Of a stretch of 64,000 bases of DNA, positions 53,326 through 61,943 are shown piece after piece. This stretch comes from Diaphorobacter limosus. GTDB taxonomy: Bacteria; Pseudomonadota; Gammaproteobacteria; Burkholderiales; Burkholderiaceae_C. Each line of letters begins with the position of its first letter. Within the stretch, counting starts at the first letter, position 1. The notes beneath the pieces were generated by a model. The model did not search any database. It had not been told where the DNA came from and saw only the letters and a program-made list of their open reading frames with translations. Position numbers and translations under genes: made by a program. The stretch lies in contig NZ_CP136921.1 in the NCBI RefSeq assembly GCF_033100095.1, positions 2,078,501-2,142,500 of the forward strand, given 5' to 3'.

Positions 53326-53754
53326 GCGCACCCAGCGCGCAATGTCGGCCGCGCCCAGGGCGCCCGAGACGCGCGCCACCTCTTGTCCACCACGGAACAT
53401 GATCATCGTCGGAATGCTACGGATGCCGTAGCGCCCGGCGATGGCTGGATGCGCCTCGGTATCGAGCTTGGCCAGGCGCACGCCCGGCTCCAGGTCGCGC
53501 GCCGCCTGGGCGAAGGCCGGCGCCATCTGCCGGCAGGGCCCGCACCATGGCGCCCAGAAGTCCACCACCACGGGGATGTGGTTGCGCCCCACCTGCTTGT
53601 CGAAGCTGGCCGCGTCCAGCTCCAAAGGCGCGCCGGTGAACAGCGGCTGGTGACAGCTGCCGCAGTCGGGGCTGCTCGCCAATTGCGCGGCCTGCACGCG
53701 GTTGGTGGTGTGGCAGTGAGGGCAGACGATGTGCAGGGCTTCTGGGGTGGTCAT
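53314..53754 (-). CDS. trxC: Thioredoxin 2 (TrxC)
   Basis: Zinc-binding thioredoxin of 146 residues: an N-terminal zinc ribbon with two Cys pairs (VCPHCHT and DCGSCHQ), then a thioredoxin domain with active site [11 protein letters not shown] and cis-Pro in [10 protein letters not shown]. It reduces protein disulfides under oxidative stress. Its 3' end overlaps the convergent cca gene by 12 bp. Confidence 0.96.
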   Translation of the reverse strand: MTTPEALHIVCPHCHTTNRVQAAQLASSPDCGSCHQPLFTGAPLELDAASFDKQVGRNHIPVVVDFWAPWCGPCRQMAPAFAQAARDLEPGVRLAKLDTEAHPAIAGRYGIRSIPTMIMFRGGQEVARVSGALGAADIARWVRSVG

Positions 53755-53814
53755 GGCTGTGGGTTTGAAACGTGTTGCCCGCCTAACTGCGGCCAGATCG
53801 CGCAGATTTCAAGC

Positions 53815-54009
53815 TCAGAGCCACTTCACGGCCAGGCTCAGCAAAAAACTCAACAGCAGCGTGCTGGCCAGCGGAATGAACCAGTCGCGCCCGAACAGCC
53901 GAAACTGGAAGTCCCCCGGCAGCCGCCCCAGCCCCAGGCGCTTGAGCCAGGGCGTGAGCCCGTTGATCAGCACCAGGGCCAGAAAGACGACGATGAGCCA
54001 GCGCAGCAT
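53815..54009 (-). CDS. DUF2905 small membrane protein
   Basis: 64-residue protein with two hydrophobic helices (LIVVFLALVLINGLTPWL; FIPLASTLLLSFLLSLAVKWL) and between them GRLPGDFQF, the hallmark of DUF2905. Function unknown. It starts directly at the end of the VOC gene (stop and start are adjacent), so the two are co-transcribed. Confidence 0.9.
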   Translation of the reverse strand: MLRWLIVVFLALVLINGLTPWLKRLGLGRLPGDFQFRLFGRDWFIPLASTLLLSFLLSLAVKWL

Positions 54010-54408
54010 TCAGTAAACGGCAACTTCGACGAGGTTGCCATCCGGGTCGCGGCAATAGACCGATTGCATGGTGCCCAACGCCCCCGTGCGCTCCACGGGT
54101 CCCACCTCCAACGCAACGCCTACGCTGGCGAAATGATCCAGCACCTGCCGCATAGGCTGGGCGGTAATGAAACACAGGTCGTCACTGCCCGGCATGGGGT
54201 TGGCGCCGGTGAACCAGGCCACGGTGTCCTCACCCATGGGGCGCAGGTTGATCTTCTGGCGGCCGAACTTCACCGCCACGCGCGGGCCGGTGCGCGAGTC
54301 GAACACCTCGCGCTCCATGCCCAGCACTCTGGCATACCAGGCGGCGCTGGCCTGCACGTCGGCGACGTTGAGGACGATGTGGTCGATGCGGTCGATTTCG
54401 AGGGTCAT
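54010..54408 (-). CDS. VOC-family (glyoxalase-like) protein
   Basis: 132-residue vicinal-oxygen-chelate protein. Metal-ligand positions: the early His in IDHIVLNVADV, a mid-chain segment KINLRPMG, DDLCFIT, and the C-terminal Glu in DPDGNLVEVAVY. The beta-alpha-beta-beta-beta module is repeated twice. It could be a dioxygenase, lyase or antibiotic-binding protein; the sequence alone does not say. It lies 18 bp after the MidA gene. Confidence 0.92.
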   Translation of the reverse strand: MTLEIDRIDHIVLNVADVQASAAWYARVLGMEREVFDSRTGPRVAVKFGRQKINLRPMGEDTVAWFTGANPMPGSDDLCFITAQPMRQVLDHFASVGVALEVGPVERTGALGTMQSVYCRDPDGNLVEVAVY

Positions 54409-54426
54409 GGGGTCATCCTTTCCAGA

Positions 54427-55512
54427 TCACAGCCTGTGCGTGCGGTCGCCCTGGGCAAAGCCCATGGGCGTCCAGGGCTCGCCCGGCGCCACGGCCAGTA
54501 CCTTGAACAGCTCGCCCATTTCATGTTCTAGTATCAATTTGGCCGTTGGCACACGCTGGACAAGCGTCAACAGCTCCATTTTTTGGAGCAAACCGCAATT
54601 GAGCAGAAAGCGCGCCTGGCTGGTGTAGCCCAGCACGTGGAGGCCCGCGTCCTGCGCCGCCACGGCCATGGCCGTGAAGTTGACGTGGGCGGTGATGTCC
54701 TTCTGGCCCACGTCAGCCAGTGGGTCGTCGTCCGCGCGGTGGGCGCGGTGGCACATCACCGTGCCCATGTGGCGCTGGGGGTGGTAGTACTCGTCCTCGC
54801 CAAAACCGTAGTCGATGAGAAAGGCCGCGCCGCGCTTCAGGTGCGCGGCCAGGGTGCGCATGAAGGCCTCGGCCTGCGCATGGATCTCGGTCAGGTAGTC
54901 GTGCCCGCCTTCGATCTCGACGGGGGGGCGCAGATCGGTGGGCCGGTCCTGCCAGGCAAAGCCGCCATCCTGCCCCGTGACCACGCCGCGCTCGTGCCAG
55001 ATATCGTCCGTGCGCTGCAGCAGCTGCACGGGCATGGCGTCCAGCACCTCGTTGCCGACGACCACGCCCTCGATGGACGCGGGCAGGCGCTCGGCCCAGG
55101 CCACCTTGTCGCCCCAGGGCGCAAGGCGCTCCTGCTGGCGTGCGCGCAGCTCGCCCGACAGATCGACGATGGTGTAGCGGCGCAGGCTGCTGCCCAGCTC
55201 GCCCAGGACTTGCTCGGCCAGCGCGCCGCTGCCGGCGCCGAATTCCCAGACCTCCTGCGTGCCGGTGGCGTCCAGCGCCTCACGCACCTGGGCGGCCAAC
55301 ACCTGGCCAAAGACGGGGGACAGTTCCGGTGCGGTGACGAAGTCGCTGCCGTCCTCGGGCATGCGGCCCAGCTTGCGCAGACCGCCCGCGTAATAGCCCA
55401 GGCCGGGGGTGTAGAGGGCCAGCTCCATGAAGCGGTCAAAGCCCAGCCAGCCGCCGGCGGCGGTGATCTGCTGGTGGATATGGTGGATAAGCGCGTCGGT
55501 GGGGGTGGTCAT
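54427..55512 (-). CDS. MidA/NDUFAF7-type SAM-dependent methyltransferase
   Basis: 361-residue class I methyltransferase of the MidA family; the eukaryotic relative NDUFAF7 methylates an Arg of respiratory complex I, and a similar role here is inference. Motifs: ELSPVFGQVLAAQV, WEFGAGSGALAEQVL (SAM loop), VVGNEVLDAMPVQLL, FLIDYGFGEDEYYHPQR. A dispersed repeat (54529-54590) encodes LLQKMELLTLVQRVPTAKLI near the end, before the conserved EMGELFKVLAV. ATG 55536 is an alternative start. Confidence 0.88.
   Translation of the reverse strand: MTTPTDALIHHIHQQITAAGGWLGFDRFMELALYTPGLGYYAGGLRKLGRMPEDGSDFVTAPELSPVFGQVLAAQVREALDATGTQEVWEFGAGSGALAEQVLGELGSSLRRYTIVDLSGELRARQQERLAPWGDKVAWAERLPASIEGVVVGNEVLDAMPVQLLQRTDDIWHERGVVTGQDGGFAWQDRPTDLRPPVEIEGGHDYLTEIHAQAEAFMRTLAAHLKRGAAFLIDYGFGEDEYYHPQRHMGTVMCHRAHRADDDPLADVGQKDITAHVNFTAMAVAAQDAGLHVLGYTSQARFLLNCGLLQKMELLTLVQRVPTAKLILEHEMGELFKVLAVAPGEPWTPMGFAQGDRTHRL
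54529..54590 (-). repeat. Dispersed AGCTGTT-GCGC repeat inside the MidA gene
   Basis: Minus strand: CTCCAAAAAATGGAGCTGTT, then GACGCTTGTCCAGCGTGTGC and CAACGGCCAAATTGATA. This is a complete copy of the element seen between genes at 7631 and is read in frame as KMELLTLVQRVPTAKLI. Confidence 0.75.
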
Positions 55513-55678
55513 AATTTGCGGTTTTGCGCGCGTCATGCGCTGGTCTGATGAGCGATTGTTTCAACTCATTTCCCCCGCGACCCTCGCCTCTGTGGGGGCC
55601 GTGGTGCCCATGGCGTGCCGGGCTGCGCGGCATGGCGGGCATTGTATTTCCCGGCCATAGGCACCAAGGAGCGACCGC

Positions 55679-56473
55679 ATGAACCACACCGACTGGGTCC
55701 TCGTCACCGGCGCCGCGCACCGCCTGGGGCGCGAAATCGCCCTGGCCTTCGCGGCCGCGGGCTGGGATGTGCTGTGCCACTACCGCGCCTCGCTCGCCGG
55801 CGCCGAAGGCACGCAAGCCGCAGTGCGCGCCCTGGGGCGCGAATGCCTGCTGGTGCCGACCGACCTGGCGCGGCCCGATGCCGCCACTGCCCTGTTGCAG
55901 CAGTGCGTGGCCGTCACCGGCCGGGCGCCGCGCTGCATCGTCAACAACGCCTCCATCTTCGAGGCCGACGACGCGCGCACGGCCAGCGCCGACATGCTGC
56001 TGCGGCATTTCCAGACCAACACCGCCACGCCGCTGCTGCTGGGCAATGCCCTGCATGCGTGGCTGATTGCGCAGGGCGAGGCCACGCACGGGCAGCACAG
56101 CGTGATCCACGTGCTGGACCAGAAGGTGCACAACCTGAACCCCGACTATTTCTCTTACACCGTGAGCAAGCTGGCCCTGGAGCGCAGCGTGCAGCTACAG
56201 GCCCAGGCGCTGGCGCCGCTGGTGCGCGTGTGCGGCCTGTCGCCGGGGCTGATGTACCTGAGCGGCCCGCAGACCCAGGACAACTTCGACCAGGCCAGCC
56301 GCGTGAACCTGCTGCGCGAGCCGATTGCGCCGCTGGACGTGGCGCGCTGCGCGGTGTTCATCGCCAGCAACGCCAGCCTGAACGGCTGCACGCTGCAGAC
56401 CGACAACGGCCAGCACCTGGTGCCCCTGGCGCGCGACGTGATGTTTGCCATCGGCGAAAATCCGCGCCCATGA
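55679..56473 (+). CDS. SDR-family pteridine reductase-like protein
   Basis: 264-residue short-chain dehydrogenase. The nucleotide motif TGAAHRLGREIA and NNAS (instead of NNAG) are typical of pteridine reductases (PTR1/FolM), and YTVSK supplies the catalytic Tyr and Lys. It probably reduces dihydrobiopterin or dihydrofolate with NADPH. Its stop overlaps the next gene (ATGA), a FolB-like protein, which supports a pterin role. Confidence 0.88.
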   Translation: MNHTDWVLVTGAAHRLGREIALAFAAAGWDVLCHYRASLAGAEGTQAAVRALGRECLLVPTDLARPDAATALLQQCVAVTGRAPRCIVNNASIFEADDARTASADMLLRHFQTNTATPLLLGNALHAWLIAQGEATHGQHSVIHVLDQKVHNLNPDYFSYTVSKLALERSVQLQAQALAPLVRVCGLSPGLMYLSGPQTQDNFDQASRVNLLREPIAPLDVARCAVFIASNASLNGCTLQTDNGQHLVPLARDVMFAIGENPRP

Positions 56474-56883
56474 ATTCCATACTGCTCGCCTTCGGCGCCC
56501 TGGACGCGCGCCTGGCCACGCAATGCCGCGCCTTGAGCCTGCGCCGACACGAGGTGCCGGTGCGCATAGGCGTGCATGCGCACGAGCGCCAGGGCGCGCA
56601 GCGCATGTGGTTCGACGTGGATCTGTGCGTCAAGCTGGCCCAGGCGCCGGCGGATCGTGACCATATCTCGCAGACGCTGGACTACGACTTCGTGCGCGAG
56701 GTGATCGCGCGCGAGGTCGGCGGCCAGCACCACGAGCTGCAGGAAACCCTGTGCGACGCCATCGCCACCGCCCTGCTGCAAGAAAATGGCGTGCACGCCG
56801 TGCGCGTGGCCACGCGCAAGCCCGACATCTACCCCGACAGCGCATCCATCGGCGTGGAGCGGGTATGCATCAAGCCCTGGTGA
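56470..56883 (+). CDS. Dihydroneopterin aldolase-like protein 1
   Basis: 137 residues of the FolB/FolX tunnelling fold. It starts at ATG 56470, overlapping the reductase stop. The key residues seem present: Glu in GVHAHERQG, Tyr in TLDYDFVREVI and Lys in ATRKPDIYP, the latter followed by Pro as in E. coli FolB. It would make 6-hydroxymethyl-dihydropterin or epimerise dihydroneopterin. A second, different FolB-like gene follows 4 bp later. Confidence 0.85.
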   Translation: MNSILLAFGALDARLATQCRALSLRRHEVPVRIGVHAHERQGAQRMWFDVDLCVKLAQAPADRDHISQTLDYDFVREVIAREVGGQHHELQETLCDAIATALLQENGVHAVRVATRKPDIYPDSASIGVERVCIKPW

Positions 56884-56887
56884 AGCC

Positions 56888-57280
56888 GTGACCGAACTTC
56901 CCTATCATTCGCGCCCTGGCGAGGGGCGGCAGGCCCTCACGCTGACCGGCCTGCGCTTTGACGCCAACCTGGGCATCCTGGCCCACGAGAAGGCCGCTCC
57001 GCAGCCGATACAGGTGGATGCCGAGCTGCATCTGGGCCCCCAGCCGCTGGCACCGCGCGACGACGACATACGCCATGTGCTGGACTACCGCAAGGTGCGC
57101 CAGATCATCATCGACGAATGCACGGCCGAGCATGTGAACCTGCTGGAGAGCCTGATCGGCAAGCTGGCGCAGCGCCTGATGCAGCTGCCCGGCGTGCTGG
57201 GCGTGCGCGTCAAAATCGCCAAACTCGAAATCTTTGATGACTGCGAAGTTGCCATTCGCGTCGAAACCGGACAGTGGTAA
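56888..57280 (+). CDS. folB: Dihydroneopterin aldolase-like protein 2
   Basis: 130 residues beginning at GTG 56888. It has the FolB outline [49 protein letters not shown] and [13 protein letters not shown]. The Lys in VKIAKLEIF stands at the catalytic position but lacks the usual following Pro. The paralogue directly upstream keeps KP, so the two may have split aldolase and epimerase roles. The gene lies five bases before ttcA. Confidence 0.85.
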   Translation: MTELPYHSRPGEGRQALTLTGLRFDANLGILAHEKAAPQPIQVDAELHLGPQPLAPRDDDIRHVLDYRKVRQIIIDECTAEHVNLLESLIGKLAQRLMQLPGVLGVRVKIAKLEIFDDCEVAIRVETGQW

Positions 57281-57285
57281 GCCCC

Positions 57286-58233
57286 ATGAACACCATCACC
57301 GAAAACACCCCCCTGCAGGCCGCCGACTGGATTGGCGAAGAGCCCGCCACCGACAACCGCAAGATCGAGCGCGAGCAGATCAAGCTGGAGAAGCGCCTGT
57401 GCCGCGAGGTCGGCCGCGCGGTGCTTGACTACAACATGATCGAGGCGGGCGACCGCATCATGGTCTGCATGTCCGGCGGCAAGGACAGCTACACGCTGCT
57501 GGACATTCTGCGCAAGCTGCAAAAACGCGCCCCGGTCAAGTTTGGCATCGTGGCCGTGAACCTGGACCAGAAGCAGCCCGGGTTCCCCGAGCATGTGCTG
57601 CCCGAGTACTTCAAGAGCATTGGCGTCGAGTACCACATCGAGAACCAGGACACCTACAGCGTCGTCAAGCGTGTGGTGCCCGAGGGCAAGACCACCTGCA
57701 GCATGTGCAGCCGCCTGCGCCGCGCCATCCTGTACTCGGTGGCCGACCGGCTGGGCTGCACAAAAATCGCCCTGGGCCACCACCGCGACGACATCGTCGC
57801 CACGCTGCTGTTGAACCTGTTCTACGGCGGTCGCATGAAGGGCATGCCGCCCAAGCTGGTGAGCGACGACGGCAAGCATGTGGTGATCCGCCCGCTGTGC
57901 TATGTGCCCGAGAAAGACACGACGCGCTGGGCGCAGTACCAGCAATTCCCCATCATCCCCTGCAACCTGTGCGGCAGCCAGGAGGGCCTGCAGCGCGTGG
58001 TGGTGGGCGAGATGATGCGCGAGTGGGACAAAAAACACCCCGGCCGCATCGAAAGCATGCTGCGCGCCATGGGCCATGTGGTCACCACCCACCTGATGGA
58101 CCCGAAGCTGCACGACTTCAAGAACGCCCGCGCCACCGGCATTGCCGACCCCAACGGCGACACGGCCTTTGACGAGGAAGAGCTACCCATGCCGCTGCAG
58201 GTGGTGCGCAGGCGCGCGGACGCGGTGGCATAG
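57286..58233 (+). CDS. ttcA: tRNA 2-thiocytidine synthetase TtcA
   Basis: Thiolates cytidine 32 of tRNAs using ATP and an Fe-S cluster. 315 residues. The PP-loop [13 protein letters not shown] and the cluster-binding cysteines in [14 protein letters not shown] and [10 protein letters not shown] are intact, with [19 protein letters not shown] as another TtcA signature. ATG 57286 starts the family match. Confidence 0.97.
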   Translation: MNTITENTPLQAADWIGEEPATDNRKIEREQIKLEKRLCREVGRAVLDYNMIEAGDRIMVCMSGGKDSYTLLDILRKLQKRAPVKFGIVAVNLDQKQPGFPEHVLPEYFKSIGVEYHIENQDTYSVVKRVVPEGKTTCSMCSRLRRAILYSVADRLGCTKIALGHHRDDIVATLLLNLFYGGRMKGMPPKLVSDDGKHVVIRPLCYVPEKDTTRWAQYQQFPIIPCNLCGSQEGLQRVVVGEMMREWDKKHPGRIESMLRAMGHVVTTHLMDPKLHDFKNARATGIADPNGDTAFDEEELPMPLQVVRRRADAVA

Positions 58234-58266
58234 TGCTGGCATAGCCATCCGCCACGGAGGTTCGCC

Positions 58267-58938
58267 ATGCCCTGGTCACGCCCTGTTGCCGCACTGCTGC
58301 TGTTTGCCGCGGCCCTGCTGGCCGGTTGCGCCGGCCCGCGCCTGGTGCAAAGCGACGTCAGCAGCTACTCCACCCTGACCGCCCTGCCCAGCCCGCCCAC
58401 CTACCGCTTCGAGCGCCTGCCCTCGCAGCAGATGCACGCGACAGCCTTCGCCGCGATCGAAACGCAGGCCGAAGCCGCCCTGGCCCGCGTCGGCCTGCGC
58501 CGCGACGATACCCAGCCGCGCCTGATCGCCCTGCTGGGCGTGGAGGGCGGCTACGCCATGCCGCGCAACTGGCCCTACTACGGCCCGGATCCGTTCTACG
58601 GCCGCTGGGGCTGGAGCCTGGGCTACGGCGGGCGCTGGGGTTGGGGCATGAACTGGATGATGGATGCCCCGCCCACCCTGTACCACCGCAAGGTCAGCCT
58701 GGTGCTGCGCGACGCGGCGACGCAGCAGGTGGTGTATGAAACCTCGGCCACCTATGAGGACGTGTGGACGCGCGACCCCGCCATCTACGGCGTGCTGTTC
58801 GACCAGGCACTCAGCGGCTTTCCGCAGCCGCCGCAGGGCCAGCGCAGCGTGCGCACCGAGGTCATGCCCGACACGGGCCGCCCCGCGCCGCCGCCCGCAA
58901 ACCCGGCTCCGGCTGCAGCACCGGCGAGCGCACGGTAG
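58267..58938 (+). CDS. DUF4136-type lipoprotein
   Basis: 223-residue lipoprotein: signal peptide with lipobox LLAGCAG. The body fits DUF4136 (YRFERLPSQQ, EAALARVGLRRDDTQPRLIALL) with a Gly/Trp/Tyr-rich insertion (YYGPDPFYGRWGWSLGYGGR) and a Pro/Ala tail. Predicted location is the outer membrane, periplasmic side. Function unknown. Confidence 0.85.
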   Translation: MPWSRPVAALLLFAAALLAGCAGPRLVQSDVSSYSTLTALPSPPTYRFERLPSQQMHATAFAAIETQAEAALARVGLRRDDTQPRLIALLGVEGGYAMPRNWPYYGPDPFYGRWGWSLGYGGRWGWGMNWMMDAPPTLYHRKVSLVLRDAATQQVVYETSATYEDVWTRDPAIYGVLFDQALSGFPQPPQGQRSVRTEVMPDTGRPAPPPANPAPAAAPASAR

Positions 58939-59037
58939 TTTGCAAACTGGGACATTCGCGCCCGCGGTGGCGTGATAACGTGGTGTGTCGCACTCGCACC
59001 GGGCGAGTCGCCCGCTACCCTGTTGGAAGGAATCACC

Positions 59038-59502
59038 ATGAAGAACACCCTCTGCGGCCTGCTGCTGGCCGGCCTGTGCGGCCTGACCGTCAACACCCAT
59101 GCGGCCGGCCTGGGCGACGCCCTGCGCGGCCAGATCGGGGGCGCGGGCGGCTCTGGCGCCACGGCCCTGGGCGGCGCGCTCGGCGGCGGCGCCGACCTGT
59201 CGGCCCTGTCGGCCCTGGGGCTGACCAGTTCGGGCACGGCCAGCAACGCTGCCGGCGTGATCACCTACTGCATGAAGAACAACTACCTGAACGCCGACAA
59301 GGCCGCACAGGTCAAGAACCAGCTGCTGGGCAAGATGGGCCTGGGCCAGAAGGAAGAACCCAAGGACGAGGGCTACCTGAGCGGCCTGTCGGGCATGGTC
59401 ACGGGCTCGGGCGGCAAGAGCTTCAGCCTCGACAAGGTCAAGGGCGACCTGAAAGAAAAGGCCTGCGACTACGTGCTCGACAACGCCAAGTCGCTGCTCT
59501 GA
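59038..59502 (+). CDS. DUF2501 secreted protein (YjjA-like)
   Basis: 154-residue exported protein: signal peptide (NTLCGLLLAGLCGLTVNTHAA), Gly/Ser-rich stretch, then the DUF2501 core with two Cys (VITYCMKNNYLNADKAAQVK, LKEKACDYVLDNAKSLL). GGAAGG lies eight bases before ATG 59038. Function unknown in the family. Confidence 0.88.
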   Translation: MKNTLCGLLLAGLCGLTVNTHAAGLGDALRGQIGGAGGSGATALGGALGGGADLSALSALGLTSSGTASNAAGVITYCMKNNYLNADKAAQVKNQLLGKMGLGQKEEPKDEGYLSGLSGMVTGSGGKSFSLDKVKGDLKEKACDYVLDNAKSLL

Positions 59503-59518
59503 ACACCCGAGAGCCACC

Positions 59519-60163
59519 ATGCAGACCACCCGCATCATCGCCATACGCCACGGTGAGACCGCCTGGAACGTGGACACGCGCATCCAGGGCCATCTGGACA
59601 TTCCGCTGAACGACACCGGCCTGTGGCAGGCGCGCCAGGTCGGCCAGGCGCTGGCCGACGAGCCCGTGGCCGCCATCTACAGCAGCGACCTGCAGCGCGC
59701 CTACGCCACGGCCCAGGCCGTGGCCCAGGCCACGGGCGCGCCCCTCACGCCCGAACGCGGCCTGCGCGAGCGCGGCTTTGGCGACTTCCAGGGCCGCACC
59801 TTCCAGCAGATCGAGCGCGAATCGCCCGAACAGGCGCTGCGCTGGCGCAAGCGCGACCCACATTTCGTGCCCGATGGCGGCGGCGAGTCCCTCGTCACGC
59901 TGCGCGAGCGCATCGCCTGCACCGTCGATGAGATCGCCGCGCGACACTGTGGCCAGCAGGTCGTGCTGGTGGCCCATGGCGGCGTGATGGACGTGCTGTA
60001 CCGCCTGGCCACGCGCCTGGACCTGCAGGCGCCGCGCACCTGGCAGCTGACCAACGCCGCCATCAACCGCCTGCTGTGGACGGGCGGCAACGGCCTGACG
60101 CTGGTGGGCTGGGCGGACACCCAGCACCTGGAACAGCACAGCCGCGATGAGATTCACTCCTGA
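59519..60163 (+). CDS. Histidine phosphatase family protein (GpmB-like)
   Basis: 214-residue branch-1 histidine phosphatase. Catalytic motif IRHGETAWN, acid region RGFGDFQGRTFQQIERESPE and second His in VLVAHGGVMDVLYRL are present. Substrate may be a small phosphorylated metabolite; cobalamin-5'-phosphate or phosphoglycerate have been shown for relatives. The IS element inserts 12 bp after its stop. Confidence 0.92.
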   Translation: MQTTRIIAIRHGETAWNVDTRIQGHLDIPLNDTGLWQARQVGQALADEPVAAIYSSDLQRAYATAQAVAQATGAPLTPERGLRERGFGDFQGRTFQQIERESPEQALRWRKRDPHFVPDGGGESLVTLRERIACTVDEIAARHCGQQVVLVAHGGVMDVLYRLATRLDLQAPRTWQLTNAAINRLLWTGGNGLTLVGWADTQHLEQHSRDEIHS

Positions 60164-60175
60164 TGCGCTGGTCTA

Positions 60176-61360
60176 GTCCGCCCTGAACAATTCAGTTTTC
60201 AAGCAAAGACCGCCCCCGCAAAGCGCAGCCGGTCGGCTAATAGCCCGATAATTTCCTGAACCGCCACCCCCAATCGGGCGCAAAAAAGCCGCAGCGCGGC
60301 CAGGATCAGGCGCAGGTTGTGGCCTGCGCCGCACATCACGGCATGGATGGCATCGCCCAGGGCGCCCTTGAGCGGGTTGCGCGCCAATCGGCCATCCACC
60401 TTCATGTGCCCGATAGTGGGCTCCACGGCGCTGCGCCGCTTGATCATCGCCTTGAGGGTCTTGGTGATGCCTCGTTTCTGGCCCGAGCGCAAAATGCGCA
60501 CCCCTGGCACCTCAACGCCCTGGTAGCCCTTGTCCACGATGACCGTCTTCGGGGGCTTGTCCGCTCCGGTGAGGATGCCCACCTGCTCCAGCGTCTCGGC
60601 CAGGGTATGACCGTCATACGGATTGCCCGGCATGCTGCGCATGCCCACCACCGGGCCTTCCTTCAAGGTGGTGGCGATGCTGACCTTGACGCCAAACTCG
60701 TAGGGCGTCCTGGCCTTGCCCTTGGCGATGCATTCGACCTCGGGGGCATGCAGCGCGTACAGCTTGTTCTCGTCCTTGCGCTGCTGGGTGAGGATGCGGC
60801 CCGTGCGCTGGAGCAACTCCCGTACCTTGATGCGCGCCTGCTCGGGCAGTTGGTGCAGTTGGCGCTCAATGTCGCGGTGCACCCGGCCCACCCGGCTGCG
60901 CAAACTGCGCAGGGTTTCGCGCATGCGCTTGTACTGCTTGGCATGGGCGTAGCGCCCTGCTTGTACGGCCAGCCTGGGGGCGCAGCGGTTGTAGTTCTGG
61001 CGCAGCTTCAAGCCATGGGCCTTGGCGGCCTTGACCAGATGCTGGCGGCTCTTCTCCAGCAAGCGGCTGTCGGTGGGGTGCGCGATGGCCTTGGGCATGA
61101 CCGTGGTGTCCACGATCACCTGCTCGCAGCTCGCCCTCTTGATCAGGCGGATGAGGGGATGCTGCATGTTCAGCAGCTCATCCAGGCGTGGACGGAACAA
61201 CTCGGCGGTTTGCGGCTGGGAAGGTTGAGGGCCCATCGGGATGCGTGGAGAAATTTGCAAGAAAACCAATATCTGCCATTCATCATCTTGCAAATCTGAC
61301 GCTCAGAAAACAGGAAATTCCCTATGTGAATCAAGAGGTTGGGGATTTTTCAGGGCGGAC
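60176..61360 (-). mobile_element. IS5-family insertion element with internal deletion
   Basis: A 1185-bp element with terminal inverted repeats GTCCGCCCTGAA (60176 on the plus strand; 61360 on the minus strand; 15 of the first 16 bases match). It is flanked by the direct repeat GGTCTA (60170-60175 and 61361-61366), interpreted as target duplication. It carries one transposase gene on the minus strand that appears to lack an internal segment. Confidence 0.85.
60199..61293 (-). CDS. IS5-family DDE transposase, internally deleted
   Basis: 364 residues. The DDE residues appear present: Asp in VIVDTTVMPKA, Asp in VIVDKGYQGV and Glu in RRSAVEPTIGHMK. The N-terminal start (FRPRLDELLNMQHPLIRL) is that of full IS5 transposases, but it runs straight into IKRASCEQVIVDTTV, so the DUF772 DNA-binding domain, by my estimate about 90 residues, is missing in frame. 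The protein is probably not active alone. ATG 61236 is an alternative start. Confidence 0.85.
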   Translation of the reverse strand: MQDDEWQILVFLQISPRIPMGPQPSQPQTAELFRPRLDELLNMQHPLIRLIKRASCEQVIVDTTVMPKAIAHPTDSRLLEKSRQHLVKAAKAHGLKLRQNYNRCAPRLAVQAGRYAHAKQYKRMRETLRSLRSRVGRVHRDIERQLHQLPEQARIKVRELLQRTGRILTQQRKDENKLYALHAPEVECIAKGKARTPYEFGVKVSIATTLKEGPVVGMRSMPGNPYDGHTLAETLEQVGILTGADKPPKTVIVDKGYQGVEVPGVRILRSGQKRGITKTLKAMIKRRSAVEPTIGHMKVDGRLARNPLKGALGDAIHAVMCGAGHNLRLILAALRLFCARLGVAVQEIIGLLADRLRFAGAVFA

Positions 61361-61428
61361 GGTCTAGACTGCGGGCCTGCCTGTGTCGCTAGTCACGGGC
61401 TCGGCCGCCAGCACATAGTCCAGCGCTG

Positions 61429-61739
61429 TCAGTTGCGGGCGGCGCGGCGGCGCTTGGCGTGGTCGCGGGCGATGACGCTCCGCCCCCAGGCATCCGGGGC
61501 GATATCGGCCAGCGCGCCGTAAAAGACTGAATCGTGCGCGCTGGCCGCCTTGTGCGCCTGGTAGCCCGCCACCAGCGGCAGATCGGCCGATACGCCAAAG
61601 CGCACCGGGTTGTTCAGCCAGGCCTGGTCATAGAGTGCTCGCGCCGCCCCTGCCGGGCGTACACCAGCGTGCCCAGCGCCAGCCCCGCCTTGCCAGTGCC
61701 GACCTAAAACTCCTGCTGCAGCGCCGTGGGGGCCGCCAT
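61429..61739 (-). pseudogene. hipA-type kinase toxin remnant
   Basis: From ATG 61739, codons MAAPTALQQEF run into an in-frame TAG at 61706. The frame continues with VGTGKAGLALGTLVYARQG and then shifts near 61635 into ALYDQAWLNNPVRFG, GYQAHKAASAHDSVFYGALADIAPDAWGR-type sequence, a recognisable HipA N-domain. It stops at 61429, before the kinase domain. Stop, frameshift and truncation show a dead gene, probably broken by rearrangement near the IS. Confidence 0.75.
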
Positions 61740-61893
61740 CACAGGGCTCCCGAGGGGGTGCCCGACTTGCCGCGCACCCGCTTGGGCAGCTGCTCATCCA
61801 TCAGCGCCAGGCCGATTTCATCCTTGGGCGTGTCCAGCAGATGCTCCAAGGCCTGAAGTTCACCGAACACATGCAGCGCACGGGCGAAAAAAT
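61739..61893 (-). pseudogene. hipB-type antitoxin remnant
   Basis: Only the C-terminal part remains: FARALHVFGELQALEHLLD, then EIGLALMDEQLPKRVRGKSG and a stop that overlaps the hipA ATG (TGATG), the normal hipBA coupling. Its N-terminal DNA-binding part is replaced at 61894 by the MITE-like half repeat. Confidence 0.65.
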
Positions 61894-61943
61894 GGATGGG
61901 GGTGAGGGTTCGCGGCCCAGTCTGAGGTATGTGCCTAGTCAGG
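61894..61943 (-). repeat. Half copy of the MITE-like element
   Basis: Minus strand from 61943: CCTGACTAGGCACATACCTC and onward matches the left end of the element at 42858 at 44 of 50 positions, then breaks off inside the hipB remnant. Confidence 0.85.
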
